64,000 nt of DNA from Neiella holothuriorum (GTDB taxonomy: Bacteria > Pseudomonadota > Gammaproteobacteria > Enterobacterales > Neiellaceae), in contig NZ_JAHZSS010000015.1 of NCBI RefSeq assembly GCF_019457915.1, positions 1-64,000 of the forward strand, written 5' to 3'. A program made the translations under genes and the position numbers. The notes under the pieces were generated by a model. That model saw only the letters and a program-made list of their open reading frames with translations. It did no database searches and was not told the DNA's origin. Below are positions 26,710 to 35,888 of this stretch, piece by piece. Within the stretch, counting starts at the first letter, position 1; every line of letters begins with the position of its first letter.

Positions 26710-27297
26710 CTACTGCAAAATGTCTTTTGCAATGGCGTCGAGTTGTTTATGGCGGTTGTCGATGAGCTGCTGAAGCGCCGCCTTTTCCTTGATGGCGCAG
26801 GCTTCCAGCTCTGCAATGACATGTTGTTTGCTTAGTTCCGGGAACGTGAGAGGCACGTTCTCCAGCACTTCACGACGAATACTCATTTGGGCACTTCCTT
26901 CTGCCGACTGTTTGAAATAGCGCTGGGCTGGTTGTTGGTTCAACTGCCACGCCAGAAACCCTGGGTTTACCTGAGCAGTAGCGCTCAACCGTATATGGAA
27001 AAAGTGAGGAGCACATACCACTGGCCTATCAACTTCTTTAACACTGGCTGCCAAATGCTTTTGTCCCCTGGCAATAAAAAGAACATCGCCAAGCTCTAAA
27101 AGTTGAGGAGATTTTCTTCCGGTAATCGTTGTGCGGATGAGCTGATCCCACATAATTTGACCATCTGCGCTTATATCCCTTACTTGGATCACCCAGACCT
27201 CTCCATGCTCGTCTTCGGGGATTTTTCCTCTAAAGGAGTACCCAGCTTTAACAGAGGCCACCCCTTTCAATAATGTCTTCACAATATCTTGCACCAT
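26710..27297 (-). CDS. Half-size specificity-subunit-like protein, 195 aa
   Basis: The protein resembles one TRD plus one conserved coiled-coil helix of an HsdS: an SVKAGYSFRGK opening, a beta-rich recognition domain, then LTFPELSKQHVIAELEACAIKEKAALQQL. It is the first gene of the operon, ahead of hsdM, in addition to a full-length hsdS downstream. Half-S proteins can dimerise to mimic a full S subunit, so this could give the methyltransferase a second specificity or tune assembly (inference). It does not look like a decay product: start, stop and domain are complete. Confidence 0.8.
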   Translation of the reverse strand: MVQDIVKTLLKGVASVKAGYSFRGKIPEDEHGEVWVIQVRDISADGQIMWDQLIRTTITGRKSPQLLELGDVLFIARGQKHLAASVKEVDRPVVCAPHFFHIRLSATAQVNPGFLAWQLNQQPAQRYFKQSAEGSAQMSIRREVLENVPLTFPELSKQHVIAELEACAIKEKAALQQLIDNRHKQLDAIAKDILQ

Positions 27298-27405
27298 TTA
27301 AAAGATGCACAAATAATGCTTGACGGGCATCCCATTGTCAATATAGCTTAACGTAAGTTAAATTTTGCATCATGTGAATGGTGCAGTTGCATTTGAGAGG
27401 TAACA
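27298..27405. promoter_or_regulatory. Divergent promoter region between the restriction operon and the MBL gene
   Basis: This 108-bp gap must hold the promoters of both divergent transcripts. A dyad TTAAC-gtaa-GTTAA lies roughly in its middle (about 27350-27363) and could be a shared operator. A ribosome site (GAGAGG) precedes the MBL start codon at 27406. Confidence 0.4.
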
Positions 27406-28524
27406 ATGGGATATGAAATTGATGTGCTCGCCGTTGGAGAAAAGTCTAACAGTGGTGATGCTATTGCTATTCGCTATGGTGACTTGCATGGTGAACGAGG
27501 GGATCAAACGGTCGTCATTATTGATGGCGGTTACAAAGATGACGGACAGAAATTGGTGGAGCATGTGCAAACGCACTTCCATACCAGCAAAGTAGATTTA
27601 GTGATTTCTACTCACCCGGATCAAGACCACATTAACGGGCTTTCAACAGTTATTGACGAACTAGAAGTCACTGAGTTGTGGATTCATCAAGCTTGGGAGC
27701 ACAATGAAGGCCTTGCAGAAAATTTTAAGGATGGTCGTATTACTGATAACAGCATCGGTGAAAAGCTCAAGGATAACCTGGAATCGGCATATAAGCTCGT
27801 ACAGCAAGCCAAAGGTAAGGGGATCAATGTTTGTGAGCCCTTTACTGGTAGTTCTTTCGACTTTGGCAGTGTGAAGGTTTTAAGTCCTAGTCTGAAATAC
27901 TACGAAGAGTTACTACCTAAATTTGATGGGATGCCTGAAACCAAAGCTGCTACGGAAGATCGAAGTGCCCAAGGACTGATGGCTGCTTTGGAGGCTTTTA
28001 CAGCTAAAGCCGCCAAAGCCCTCAAAAAAGTATTTGCTTCTTGGGGGGAGGATCAGCTTGATAATGACGATACAACTTCTGCGAAGAACAACTCTAGCGT
28101 TATTACGCAGCTAATCGTTGATGGGCGGCGCTTGCTCTTCACTGGTGATGCAGGGATTACTGCATTGAACAACGCTGCCGATGAAATTGATACCTGTGCA
28201 AGTGGTGCTGAATTGAGGTTTATGCAGATTCCTCATCATGGTAGTAAGCGAAATATTGGACCCGACGTACTTAACCGACTTATCGGAGAGCCTGTTAGTG
28301 TAGGTAAAGAGCGACAAATTTCTGCTATTGCATCATCAGCTAAAGAAGGTGCACCTAAGCATCCCCATCAAGCAGTATTGAATGCGTTTAAGCATCGAGG
28401 TATTCCAGGAGCAAGAGCCACTAAAGGCGGAGGCATTAGGCATCACTATGACGCACCTGATAGGGCCGGTTGGAGTTCGCTAACCCCAGAACCATACTGC
28501 TATGAATATGATGAGGAAGCTTAA
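27406..28524 (+). CDS. Metallo-beta-lactamase-fold hydrolase, ComEC-like type, 372 aa
   Basis: The metal motif is H70-P-D72-Q-D74-H75 within VISTHPDQDHINGL, the HxDxDH variant common in ComEC/Rec2-like MBL domains; later metal ligands are likely D in LLFTGDAG and H in QIPHHGSKRN. A charged insertion (about residues 95-225) separates the two halves. It has no signal peptide or membrane segment, so it is a cytoplasmic stand-alone domain. It is followed after 5 bp by the membrane protein gene, forming a two-gene unit on the plus strand, opposite to the rest of the cargo. Such MBL proteins occur in defence loci (one accompanies AVAST type 1), acting on nucleic acid or nucleotide. The substrate here is unknown. 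Confidence 0.82.
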   Translation: MGYEIDVLAVGEKSNSGDAIAIRYGDLHGERGDQTVVIIDGGYKDDGQKLVEHVQTHFHTSKVDLVISTHPDQDHINGLSTVIDELEVTELWIHQAWEHNEGLAENFKDGRITDNSIGEKLKDNLESAYKLVQQAKGKGINVCEPFTGSSFDFGSVKVLSPSLKYYEELLPKFDGMPETKAATEDRSAQGLMAALEAFTAKAAKALKKVFASWGEDQLDNDDTTSAKNNSSVITQLIVDGRRLLFTGDAGITALNNAADEIDTCASGAELRFMQIPHHGSKRNIGPDVLNRLIGEPVSVGKERQISAIASSAKEGAPKHPHQAVLNAFKHRGIPGARATKGGGIRHHYDAPDRAGWSSLTPEPYCYEYDEEA

Positions 28525-28529
28525 TAGAA

Positions 28530-29168
28530 ATGGCCAATTTAAAAGAAGAAAACAAACTAGCACTTGCTGGCCTCATGGGAACCCCACTTTTGCTAACTCT
28601 TGTGCTGCAAGTTGGTTTGGAAGAGAGCAAGGGGTTCTTAGATTATGCGATGGCGGCAGGCTTCTCGGCTTTGGCTACTGTTGTCCTTGTTATGCTTGCT
28701 GATGTTTTACCGCAAAGCCTAAAGCATAAGCTGGTCTTTCTTAGGTTGTGGCACGAGCTTCCTGGCTACCGTTGTCATCAGCTCTGTTTTTCTGACGCTC
28801 GCCTTGATAGGGAAGAGCTAGTAGACGCATGGCCTCATGTATTTGGTAATGAAGTTGAAAAGTCTGACAGAAATCGACTTTGGTATAAGCATATTTATAA
28901 AGACGTAATGGAAAAGCCTCAGGTACGCTCAGCTCACAAGCGATTTTTGCTTTACAGGGATTCATGTGCAGGAACACTGGTCGTTTTATTGACTTTGATT
29001 TTGTGGACTACAACTGGATTAGATGTTCCCCACTTAGGCCTCTTGCACCCTTGGGCTATCTCTATTCAAGGTGGCTTCTTGATGTTGCTACTGCTTAGCG
29101 CACAATCTAACGGAAAACGAATGGTCGTAAATGCAACAGTGACAAAATTGAGTATCGATAGTGAGTAA
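28530..29168 (+). CDS. Four-helix membrane protein partnered with the MBL protein, 212 aa
   Basis: I do not recognise the family. Hydrophobic segments lie at about 10-28, 38-60, 147-165 and 172-191, with an ~85-residue charged, probably cytoplasmic loop between the second and third (LWHELPGYRCHQLCFSDARL; ...YRDSCAG). The 2+2 helix layout with a central soluble domain resembles membrane effectors of defence systems, but this is by analogy only. It starts 5 bp after the MBL stop codon and ends just before the right-end terminator. Confidence 0.75.
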   Translation: MANLKEENKLALAGLMGTPLLLTLVLQVGLEESKGFLDYAMAAGFSALATVVLVMLADVLPQSLKHKLVFLRLWHELPGYRCHQLCFSDARLDREELVDAWPHVFGNEVEKSDRNRLWYKHIYKDVMEKPQVRSAHKRFLLYRDSCAGTLVVLLTLILWTTTGLDVPHLGLLHPWAISIQGGFLMLLLLSAQSNGKRMVVNATVTKLSIDSE

Positions 29169-29199
29169 TATGGGATAGAAGAGTTATGTTGTTAGATCA

Positions 29200-29227
29200 A
29201 AAAAGCGAACCAAGTGGTTCGCTTTTT
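29200..29227. terminator. Bidirectional terminator inside the transposon right end
   Basis: A 12-bp stem (AAAAAGCGAACC with GGTTCGCTTTTT) with a 4-base loop ends the MBL/membrane transcript. Sequence and position match the hairpin at 1102-1131 in the neighbouring element, including the ~12 bases after the T-run. Confidence 0.88.
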
Positions 29228-29245
29228 CATATTGGGCTTATTTGC

Positions 29246-29309
29246 TCACAAACTTAATTAAAGTCACAAACTCTATTAAAGCAGTCACAAACTTAATTCA
29301 TCGCACCCA
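29246..29309. repeat. Transposon right end with three TnsB-type boxes
   Basis: TCACAAACTTAATT, the reverse complement of the left-end box, occurs at 29246-29259 and 29285-29298. A variant with two changes (TCACAAACTCTATT) lies at 29264-29277. The tight spacing (18 and 21 bp) contrasts with the left end and matches the dense right end of Tn7. The last 25 bases (29285-29309) form the terminal inverted repeat. Confidence 0.87.
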
Positions 29310-29314
29310 AATGT
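29310..29314. repeat. 5-bp target site duplication AATGT (right copy); att site after prs
   Basis: This is the direct copy of 1194-1198. It lies 23 bp beyond the last base of the prs stop codon, so the recognition sequence is probably the conserved 3' coding end of prs, and prs itself is left intact. Confidence 0.8.
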
Positions 29315-29337
29315 GTAACGGTGCGTAGCCAGTGCTG

Positions 29338-30282
29338 TTAGCGGAACATCGCAGAGATAGACTCTTCGTTGCTAACCCGACGGATAGCTTCAGCCAGCAA
29401 GCCAGACATGGTGAGCTGGTTTACGATTGGCAAGGCCGCCATTTCTGGGTGCAATGGAATGGTGTCAGTCACAATCACTTCGTCGAGCACTGAATTTTTA
29501 ATGTTCTCAATCGCATTGCCAGAGAATACTGGGTGCGTTGCATAAGCAAACACGCGCTTAGCGCCTTGCTCTTTCAGTGCTTCGGCAGCTTTACACAAGG
29601 TGCCGCCGGTGTCGATCATGTCATCAACCAGAATACAATCGCGATCTTTCACGTCACCAATGATATTCATCACTTGTGAAATGTTGGCGCGAGGGCGACG
29701 CTTATCGATGATGGCTAGATCGCAATCGTTCATCATTTTAGCAACGGCACGTGCACGTACTACACCGCCAATATCTGGCGATACGATGACCGGATCTTCA
29801 AAGTCTTTCGACAGCAAATCTTCTAGCAAAATTGGCGAGCCAAAACAGTTATCGACTGGTACATCGAAAAAGCCTTGGATTTGCTCTGCATGCAAATCAA
29901 CCGTCAAAACGCGGTCGACACCAACGCTAGACAAGAAGTCTGCAACAACTTTTGCGGTAATTGGCACCCGAGCGGAGCGCACGCGGCGATCCTGACGAGA
30001 GTAACCAAAATACGGGATAACTGCGGTAATACGACCGGCCGAGGCGCGGCGCATGGCATCAACCATAACAATGAGTTCCATCAAGTTGTCATTGGTTGGT
30101 GCGCAAGTACTTTGAATGATGAATACATCCAAACCACGCACGTTTTCCTTAATTTCAACGGCAATTTCGCCATCGCTAAAACGGCCTACTGATGCTTGGC
30201 CAAGGCGGACGTACAAACGGTCTGCAATTTTTTGAGCGAGTTCTGGCGTTGCGTTGCCAGCGAAGAGCTTCATATCGGGCAC
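29338..30282 (-). CDS. prs: Ribose-phosphate pyrophosphokinase
   Basis: This enzyme makes PRPP from ribose 5-phosphate and ATP for nucleotide, histidine, tryptophan and NAD synthesis. The sequence is canonical: [14 protein letters not shown] at the start, [14 protein letters not shown], and the PRPP loop [10 protein letters not shown] choose the GTG at 30282 because it begins VPDMKLFAG, aligning with MPDMKLFAG of E. coli, and has GAGG eight bases upstream; this gives 314 aa against 315. The open frame extends about 60 codons further upstream without family support. The 3' end serves as the transposon attachment site. Confidence 0.96.
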   Translation of the reverse strand: MPDMKLFAGNATPELAQKIADRLYVRLGQASVGRFSDGEIAVEIKENVRGLDVFIIQSTCAPTNDNLMELIVMVDAMRRASAGRITAVIPYFGYSRQDRRVRSARVPITAKVVADFLSSVGVDRVLTVDLHAEQIQGFFDVPVDNCFGSPILLEDLLSKDFEDPVIVSPDIGGVVRARAVAKMMNDCDLAIIDKRRPRANISQVMNIIGDVKDRDCILVDDMIDTGGTLCKAAEALKEQGAKRVFAYATHPVFSGNAIENIKNSVLDEVIVTDTIPLHPEMAALPIVNQLTMSGLLAEAIRRVSNEESISAMFR

Positions 30283-30406
30283 GGTGTTAACCTCGTCGGG
30301 GTCGTGTCTGCCTGTGTGTTGATGATGGCTGGGGTACCAAGATCTGAACGCGGGAGTGGTGGCAGCAAAAGCCGCTATATTACCGCTTGGCGATACCCCA
30401 ATCGAA

Positions 30407-31255
30407 CTAATTATATTGCTGCAATGCATTGTGTAAAGGTGAGGTATTACAACCTTTAGCGACAAATCCTGTCATTGGCTCAGGTAAGTCTAGCAGCGTC
30501 TGATGAGCCTGCTGTTGGGTTTCAAATGATGCAAAAACACAACTGCCAGTGCCTGTCAGCTTAGACGGCGCGTATTCTAACAACCAGCGCAGGGCTTTTT
30601 CAACTTGCGGATAGGTTTTGCTCACCAGTTTTTGGCAGTCGTTGCCAAGATCGCTGGCGAGTATGTTGGCGCTTGCTAACTTGGGGGTGCTACGTGGCAA
30701 GTCCGGATGCTGAAAGATAGTGGCCGTATTGACATGCACGTTGGGGAAAATCACCAAGTACCAAGGCTCTGGCGGGTTCATGTCGGTAAACTTCTCGCCA
30801 ACGCCTTCGGCAAGTGTTGCTTTACCGTGAACAAACACGGGCACGTCGGCGCCCAACTGTAAACCCAGTTTGGCTAACGTTGCTGCTGGCAACTTAGTGT
30901 TCCATATGTAATTACAGGCTAACAGTACGGTGGCTGCATTGGAGCTACCGCCGCCAATACCACCGCCCATGGGCAGCACTTTATCAATGCTAATGGTAAC
31001 GCCTTGGTTACAATCGGTGTGTTGTTGCAGCAAGCGTGCCGCCCGCACAATTAAGTTGTCGTCATGGGCAACGCCAGCCATTTCAGTGGTCAACACAATG
31101 TTGCCATCGGCACGGCTAGAAAAAGTCAGGCTGTCGCCGTAATCAATAAACTGAAACAAGGTTTGCAGTTCATGGTAACCATTGGGTAGCTGGCCATTAA
31201 TGTGCAAAAACAAATTCAATTTGGCCGGTGAGGGCAGGGTAATAGTGTTTGTCAT
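30407..31255 (-). CDS. ispE: 4-diphosphocytidyl-2-C-methyl-D-erythritol kinase
   Basis: IspE is the GHMP kinase of the non-mevalonate isoprenoid pathway. It shows [12 protein letters not shown] at the N-terminus, the glycine-rich ATP loop [14 protein letters not shown], and a [11 protein letters not shown] motif near the C-terminus. I place the start at the ATG at 31255, which overlaps the lolB stop by 4 bp (ATGA), giving 282 aa as in E. coli; another ATG lies four codons upstream. The gene order lolB-ispE-prs is the usual gammaproteobacterial one; no tRNA is seen between ispE and prs. Confidence 0.95.
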   Translation of the reverse strand: MTNTITLPSPAKLNLFLHINGQLPNGYHELQTLFQFIDYGDSLTFSSRADGNIVLTTEMAGVAHDDNLIVRAARLLQQHTDCNQGVTISIDKVLPMGGGIGGGSSNAATVLLACNYIWNTKLPAATLAKLGLQLGADVPVFVHGKATLAEGVGEKFTDMNPPEPWYLVIFPNVHVNTATIFQHPDLPRSTPKLASANILASDLGNDCQKLVSKTYPQVEKALRWLLEYAPSKLTGTGSCVFASFETQQQAHQTLLDLPEPMTGFVAKGCNTSPLHNALQQYN

Positions 31256-31890
31256 ATCGATTGCCAACGACTGATGGCGAGTTTAATGGTCAATTGCGGG
31301 TTGTCTGGATTGGGGTGAGTTAGCGTAATACGCGATGGCAACGCCGGCTGAGATTTAGTTGCAGGATAGTAGCCATTATACCTGACTTGCCATTCTCCCC
31401 AATTGGGCAGTTGTTGAGAAAAGCCCAGTAAATAGCCGTTGGTATCGAGCTCAACGTTGGAAATCTCTGCTAAGTTGGCATACCCCGTGAGCCATTGGGT
31501 CATGGCCTCAAATGGCGCGCGATAACCGCTAAGTTGTGCCACCAAACTGGTTAATGACGAACCGGAGTAGGATTTACCATCCACTTCTAACGTCGCATGG
31601 GATTCACGTTGCTGTGCTTCTAGTAAGGTAATACCGAGCGTATTGGTGAGTAAAATATGGCTCTGAGTTGGGCTGTGCTGCCAGTTTACTCGGCTGCTTT
31701 GGCGCTGCTCTGGGTTAATAAAGGCTAACTTACCGCTAGCTGACCACTGATCAAATTGCAGCAGCTGAGCACTATGTTGTTGATATGCTCTCAGCAATTC
31801 TGGAGTGACATTGGCATGTTGGGAGTCCGGCGGTAAAGTGGCACAACTGGCCAAACCAAACAAAGCAAAGAGCCAAAACCAATGTTTCAC
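31252..31890 (-). CDS. lolB: Outer-membrane lipoprotein receptor LolB
   Basis: LolB accepts lipoproteins from LolA and inserts them into the outer membrane. I choose a GTG start at 31890, which gives a short signal ([15 protein letters not shown]) with lipobox LASC and Cys16 as the lipidated residue; the mature domain contains [12 protein letters not shown] and GITLLEAQ. The resulting 212 aa fits the family (~207 aa). The frame is open for 46 codons further upstream, but that part is not lipoprotein-like. The gene is divergent from hemA. Confidence 0.92.
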   Translation of the reverse strand: MKHWFWLFALFGLASCATLPPDSQHANVTPELLRAYQQHSAQLLQFDQWSASGKLAFINPEQRQSSRVNWQHSPTQSHILLTNTLGITLLEAQQRESHATLEVDGKSYSGSSLTSLVAQLSGYRAPFEAMTQWLTGYANLAEISNVELDTNGYLLGFSQQLPNWGEWQVRYNGYYPATKSQPALPSRITLTHPNPDNPQLTIKLAISRWQSI

Positions 31891-32127
31891 AGGCAATTTT
31901 CCATTTGTAGATGGGGGAATTGGCGCCAGTATATCAAGCCTCGAATAATCAGCCAGCAGCAATCGACTGGCCGTGGTAACAGAAGTTTTCTCTATCGCCC
32001 TTTTCACGTAGAATAGCGGCCATAACAATACAACGTAACTCGCTCTGATAGGGAATCGATAACCTTGCGCAGAGCGATAGTGAGCTGGACAGACACGCTA
32101 ACATCATCGTTAGCCAAATCAGAAAAC
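31891..32127. promoter_or_regulatory. Divergent promoter region lolB / hemA
   Basis: This 237-bp gap separates the leftward lolB-ispE-prs and rightward hemA-prfA-prmC transcripts. I see AT-rich promoter-like stretches but no dyad strong enough to name a regulator. Confidence 0.5.
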
Positions 32128-33393
32128 ATGGCGTTAATCGCATTAGGAATTAATCACCAAACGGCACCAGTGGCATTGCGTGAACGGGTTGCTTTCGACC
32201 CCGAAACCTTGCCGCAAGCGTTGCAACAACTGCACAACCGAGAAGGGTGCAGGGGCGCGGTGATCCTATCAACTTGTAATCGTACCGAAGTGTATGTGCA
32301 AGATAATGCCTCGCCACAAGTGTTACTCGAATGGTTGGCAGCCTTCCATCAAGTAACATTGGATGACCTCGCCCAGCACACCTACCAACTCAATCAATTA
32401 CAGGCTATTACCCACTTAATGCGGGTGGCTAGTGGTCTTGACTCGCTGATCCTCGGTGAGCCGCAAATCCTTGGCCAAGTTAAACAAGCTTATGCCCAAG
32501 CTAAGGCTGTGGGCACCTTGAGCTACCGCCTTGAGCGTTTATTCGACCGAGCGTTTAGCGTTGCCAAGCAAGTTCGCACGCACACCGACATTGGCGCTAG
32601 TGCAGTGTCTGTTGCTTATGCAGCAGTGAATCTGGCTAAGCATATTTTTGGTGACTTAACGAAAGCTCGGGTGTTGCTGGTTGGCGCCGGCGAAACCATT
32701 GAACTGGTGGCTAAACATTTGCGCGATCAGGGCGTACAAGCACCCGTCGTGGCCAATCGAACCTTGCTGCGTGCAGAACATTTAGCGAACGAATTTGGTG
32801 GCCAGCCCATTACCTTGCATCAACTTGGCGATGCGTTAGGCCACGCTGACATCGTGATTTGCTCTACAGCCAGCCCAATGCCAATTGTTGGCACAGGGGC
32901 AGTGAGTCGAGCGCTCAAATTACGTCGTCGTCAGCCCATGTTACTGGTGGATTTAGCGGTGCCGCGTGATGTGGAGCCGGAAGTCGGTGATTTGCGCGAT
33001 GCCTACTTGTACACGGTTGATGATTTACAAAACATCATTGCCGATAACATGAGCTCTCGCGAGGCCGCAGCTAAGCAAGCCCAAGCCATCATTAATGAAC
33101 AAGCTGATTTGTTTATCCAATGGCTTCAATCGCAGCAATCCGTATCGGCCATTAAGCAGTATCGCCAACAAGGTGCAGAAACGCGCGACGAGTTAGTTGA
33201 AAAAGCCCTGCAATCCTTGGATAACGGCCAGCCGGCAGAACAAGTGGTTCGTGAACTGGCTTATAAGCTAACCAATTCGCTCCTTCACCCAACAACCAAA
33301 GCATTGCAGCAAGCTGGCATTGAGCAGCAAACGCAATCGTTATCAGATTTGGCCAACAGCCTTGGCCTTGCCCTTAAAAACGACGAGCGTTAG
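32128..33393 (+). CDS. hemA: Glutamyl-tRNA reductase
   Basis: HemA reduces Glu-tRNA to glutamate-1-semialdehyde, the first step of tetrapyrrole synthesis. The N-terminus MALIALGINHQTAPVALRE is the family hallmark; STCNRTEVY holds the active-site cysteine; GLDSLILGEPQILGQ and an NADPH-binding VLLVGAGETIELVA follow. The open frame starts 21 codons earlier, but conservation begins at the ATG at 32128, giving 421 aa. prfA follows after 27 bp. Confidence 0.96.
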   Translation: MALIALGINHQTAPVALRERVAFDPETLPQALQQLHNREGCRGAVILSTCNRTEVYVQDNASPQVLLEWLAAFHQVTLDDLAQHTYQLNQLQAITHLMRVASGLDSLILGEPQILGQVKQAYAQAKAVGTLSYRLERLFDRAFSVAKQVRTHTDIGASAVSVAYAAVNLAKHIFGDLTKARVLLVGAGETIELVAKHLRDQGVQAPVVANRTLLRAEHLANEFGGQPITLHQLGDALGHADIVICSTASPMPIVGTGAVSRALKLRRRQPMLLVDLAVPRDVEPEVGDLRDAYLYTVDDLQNIIADNMSSREAAAKQAQAIINEQADLFIQWLQSQQSVSAIKQYRQQGAETRDELVEKALQSLDNGQPAEQVVRELAYKLTNSLLHPTTKALQQAGIEQQTQSLSDLANSLGLALKNDER

Positions 33394-33420
33394 CACGCTC
33401 GCACACACATATTTGGATCT

Positions 33421-34512
33421 ATGAAACCGTCGATTATTGCCAAACTCGAAAGTTTGATTGAACGCTATGAAGAGTTACAAGCCCTGTTGGGTGATGCCTC
33501 TGTGATTGCCGATCAGGAACAATTTCGAGCGTTATCAAAAGAGTATTCGCAGCTTGAAAGCGTTGTAAGCTGCTATCAGTCATTGCAACAGGCACAAGAC
33601 GACTTGGCTTCGGCTAAGGAAATGCTGGCCGAAGATGATGACGAAATGCGTGAAATGGCTGAAGAAGAAATTGCTGAAGCCAATGAGCGTATCGAAACGC
33701 TTGATAGCGAATTAGAAATTCTGTTGTTGCCGCGAGATCCCAACGATGACAATAACTGCTACTTGGAGATCCGCGCTGGAGCTGGTGGTGATGAAGCGGC
33801 TATTTTTGCCGGTGATTTGTTCCGTATGTACAGCCGTTATGCTGAAACGCGTGGTTGGAAGGTATCAGTCGTCAACGTCAATGAAAGTGAGCAGGGCGGA
33901 TTCAAAGAAGTCATTGCCTACGTGGTTGGTGACGGTGCCTATGGCGTGATGAAATTTGAATCCGGTGGCCACCGCGTGCAACGCGTTCCTGAAACCGAGA
34001 GCCAAGGCCGGATTCACACCTCGGCGTGTACCGTGGTTGTGATGCCTGAAGTACCTGAAGCGGAAGCCATTGAAATTAATTCCGCAGATTTGAAAGTTGA
34101 TACTTTCCGCGCTTCTGGTGCAGGTGGTCAGCACGTTAACAAAACCGATTCCGCCATTCGTATTACTCACTTGCCAACAGGCACTGTGGTGGAGTGTCAG
34201 GATGAACGTTCACAGCACAAAAACCGTGCTAAAGCCATGGCCGTACTTAGTGCACGTTTGCAAGCTGCTGAAGATGAAAAGCGCCGCAGCGAAGAAACCA
34301 CCATGCGCCGTTCATTGGTTGCTTCTGGCGATCGTTCAGAGCGAATTCGCACCTATAACTACCCGCAAGGACGGGTAAGCGAACATCGCATCAACCTGAC
34401 GTTATATCGGTTAGATGAAATTATTAACGGCGAATTGGATGCGGTGCTGACACCGCTGATGCAAGAGCATCAGGCCGATTTGCTGGCGGCTTTGGCTGAA
34501 GGTCAGGGGTAA
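33421..34512 (+). CDS. prfA: Peptide chain release factor 1
   Basis: RF1 reads UAA and UAG and triggers peptide release. The GGQ loop appears in [17 protein letters not shown], and the codon-reading region is in ALVSGVDG-free domain 2 as expected for a 363-aa class I factor. PrmC, encoded immediately downstream with a one-base overlap (TAATG), methylates the GGQ glutamine, so the pair forms a functional unit. Confidence 0.96.
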   Translation: MKPSIIAKLESLIERYEELQALLGDASVIADQEQFRALSKEYSQLESVVSCYQSLQQAQDDLASAKEMLAEDDDEMREMAEEEIAEANERIETLDSELEILLLPRDPNDDNNCYLEIRAGAGGDEAAIFAGDLFRMYSRYAETRGWKVSVVNVNESEQGGFKEVIAYVVGDGAYGVMKFESGGHRVQRVPETESQGRIHTSACTVVVMPEVPEAEAIEINSADLKVDTFRASGAGGQHVNKTDSAIRITHLPTGTVVECQDERSQHKNRAKAMAVLSARLQAAEDEKRRSEETTMRRSLVASGDRSERIRTYNYPQGRVSEHRINLTLYRLDEIINGELDAVLTPLMQEHQADLLAALAEGQG

Positions 34513-35387
34513 TGCGAATTGACGAGGCGCAAGCCTGGGCAACTCAGCTATTACAGCAACAAGAAGGCGCCACTGATGCAGTGGCATTGCTGACCTTTGT
34601 ACTGCAGAAACCGCGTAGCTTTTTATACACCTGGCCAGAGCAAATCTTGTCGGCCGAGCAAGACGTGCAATTCCGTCAGTTGGTTGCGCAGCGTCGAGAA
34701 GGCAAGCCCGTCGCGCATTTGACCGGTGAAAAAGAATTTTGGTCTTTACCATTGCAAGTGGATTCCAGCACCTTGATTCCACGGCCCGACACCGAATGTT
34801 TGGTTGAGTGGGCGCTTGAATTAGCCGAACGCAGTTTGCCCGCCGCTCAACTCACCACCGGTCATTTGCAAGCCAAACACCGCGTATTGGATTTAGGCAC
34901 CGGCACTGGCGCCATTGCATTGGCGTTGGCAAGTGAACAACCCAATTGGCTATTGCTTGCTGTTGATCAACAAGCGCAAGCGGTCGCTTTGGCTCGGGCG
35001 AATGCTCGCTCACTGAAGTTAGCGAATGTTTCAGTCTTGCAGAGTGATTGGTTTGAGCAGGTGCCAAGCGATTTTAAGTTTGATTTGATGGTGAGCAACC
35101 CGCCTTATATTGCCGCCGATGATGAGCACCTTAGTCAGGGCGATGTGAGATTTGAACCGAATTCGGCACTTGTGTCAGGAGTCGATGGGCTGGATGATAT
35201 TCGTCATATCATTGACCAAGCACCAGAATATCTGAATGATGGCGGCTGGTTGTTACTCGAACATGGCTATGACCAAGCCGAAGCGGTGTGCCAATTATTA
35301 CGAGCGCGAGGCTTTGCTCAGGTTAACTGGCGAAGCGATTTGGCTGATCAGCCCCGAGTGAGTGGTGGTTGTTGGCGCGCAGCGTGA
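34512..35387 (+). CDS. prmC: Release factor glutamine methyltransferase
   Basis: PrmC N5-methylates the glutamine of the GGQ motif of RF1 and RF2. The SAM-binding VLDLGTGTGAIALALA and catalytic NPPYI (LMVSNPPYIAADD) motifs are both clear; IPRPDTECLVEWAL is typical of the family. The length of 291 aa is slightly above E. coli (277). It is coupled to prfA by a one-base stop/start overlap. Confidence 0.96.
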   Translation: MRIDEAQAWATQLLQQQEGATDAVALLTFVLQKPRSFLYTWPEQILSAEQDVQFRQLVAQRREGKPVAHLTGEKEFWSLPLQVDSSTLIPRPDTECLVEWALELAERSLPAAQLTTGHLQAKHRVLDLGTGTGAIALALASEQPNWLLLAVDQQAQAVALARANARSLKLANVSVLQSDWFEQVPSDFKFDLMVSNPPYIAADDEHLSQGDVRFEPNSALVSGVDGLDDIRHIIDQAPEYLNDGGWLLLEHGYDQAEAVCQLLRARGFAQVNWRSDLADQPRVSGGCWRAA

Positions 35388-35480
35388 AACGGCGAATGCA
35401 TAACCAAGAAACATTATTTGAGATAATGGCGTTAAATCACTTAGTGCAAACAACAGGGATAAAGGGACGAGGGTAAACAT

Positions 35481-35852
35481 ATGTACACAGGATTAAAGCA
35501 TTTACACGTTCTGCTGGTGGCTCTGTCCGTTGGCTTACTGATTCTTAGAGCCATTTGGTTGATGCGCGGCAGTGCGTTAATGCAGCGCAAATGGGTCAAA
35601 ATTGTACCGCATGTGATTGATACCGCATTGCTGGCTGCTGCCATTGGCATGGTGAGTATGATGCCGGGGCTGAATCAGCCTTGGTTATGGGAAAAGTTGG
35701 TGTTAGTGGTGCTCTACATTGGCTTTGGTTTCTATTTGTTTAAATTTGCCAAATCAACTGGCGCTCAGATTGCCGGCTTGATTGGCGCTCTTGCTTGTGT
35801 GGCAACCATCGCCCATCTCGCACGTAGCAAAATGCCTTTTATTCTCGGTTAA
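35481..35852 (+). CDS. SirB family membrane protein
   Basis: The 123-aa protein has four predicted membrane helices (about 5-27, 43-63, 72-92 and 97-112), beginning YTGLKHLHVLLVALSVGLL with the family's conserved histidines. It matches the SirB2 family found between prmC and kdsA in many Gammaproteobacteria. Biochemical role unknown. A GAGGG site lies eight bases before the ATG. Confidence 0.85.
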   Translation: MYTGLKHLHVLLVALSVGLLILRAIWLMRGSALMQRKWVKIVPHVIDTALLAAAIGMVSMMPGLNQPWLWEKLVLVVLYIGFGFYLFKFAKSTGAQIAGLIGALACVATIAHLARSKMPFILG

Positions 35853-35888
35853 AAATAACAACAACGTTTGTTCGATTAGGAGTTTTTA

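Larger units (their letters stand above)
1199..29309. mobile_element. Tn7-like transposon inserted downstream of prs (about 28.1 kb)
   Basis: The boundaries come from three agreeing signals: terminal inverted repeats beginning TGGATGCG and TGGGTGCG (22 of 25 positions identical between ends), three 14-bp boxes at each end in mirror orientation, and a 5-bp AATGT duplication. A full tnsABC set plus two TniQ-family genes lies inside. The insertion point is 23 bp after the prs stop codon, and the tnsA side faces prs, as Tn7 faces glmS. Cargo is a toxin-antitoxin pair, a HEPN-helicase/GHKL-ATPase group, a Type I restriction system and an MBL/membrane pair. The termini begin TGG and not the usual TGT, so the exact end base rests on the duplication. 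Confidence 0.85.

Noticed and set aside
29338-30465. N-terminally extended version of the prs product (375 aa)
   Set aside because: The extra 61 residues have no counterpart in Prs proteins; the GTG at 30282 has a ribosome site and gives the family length.
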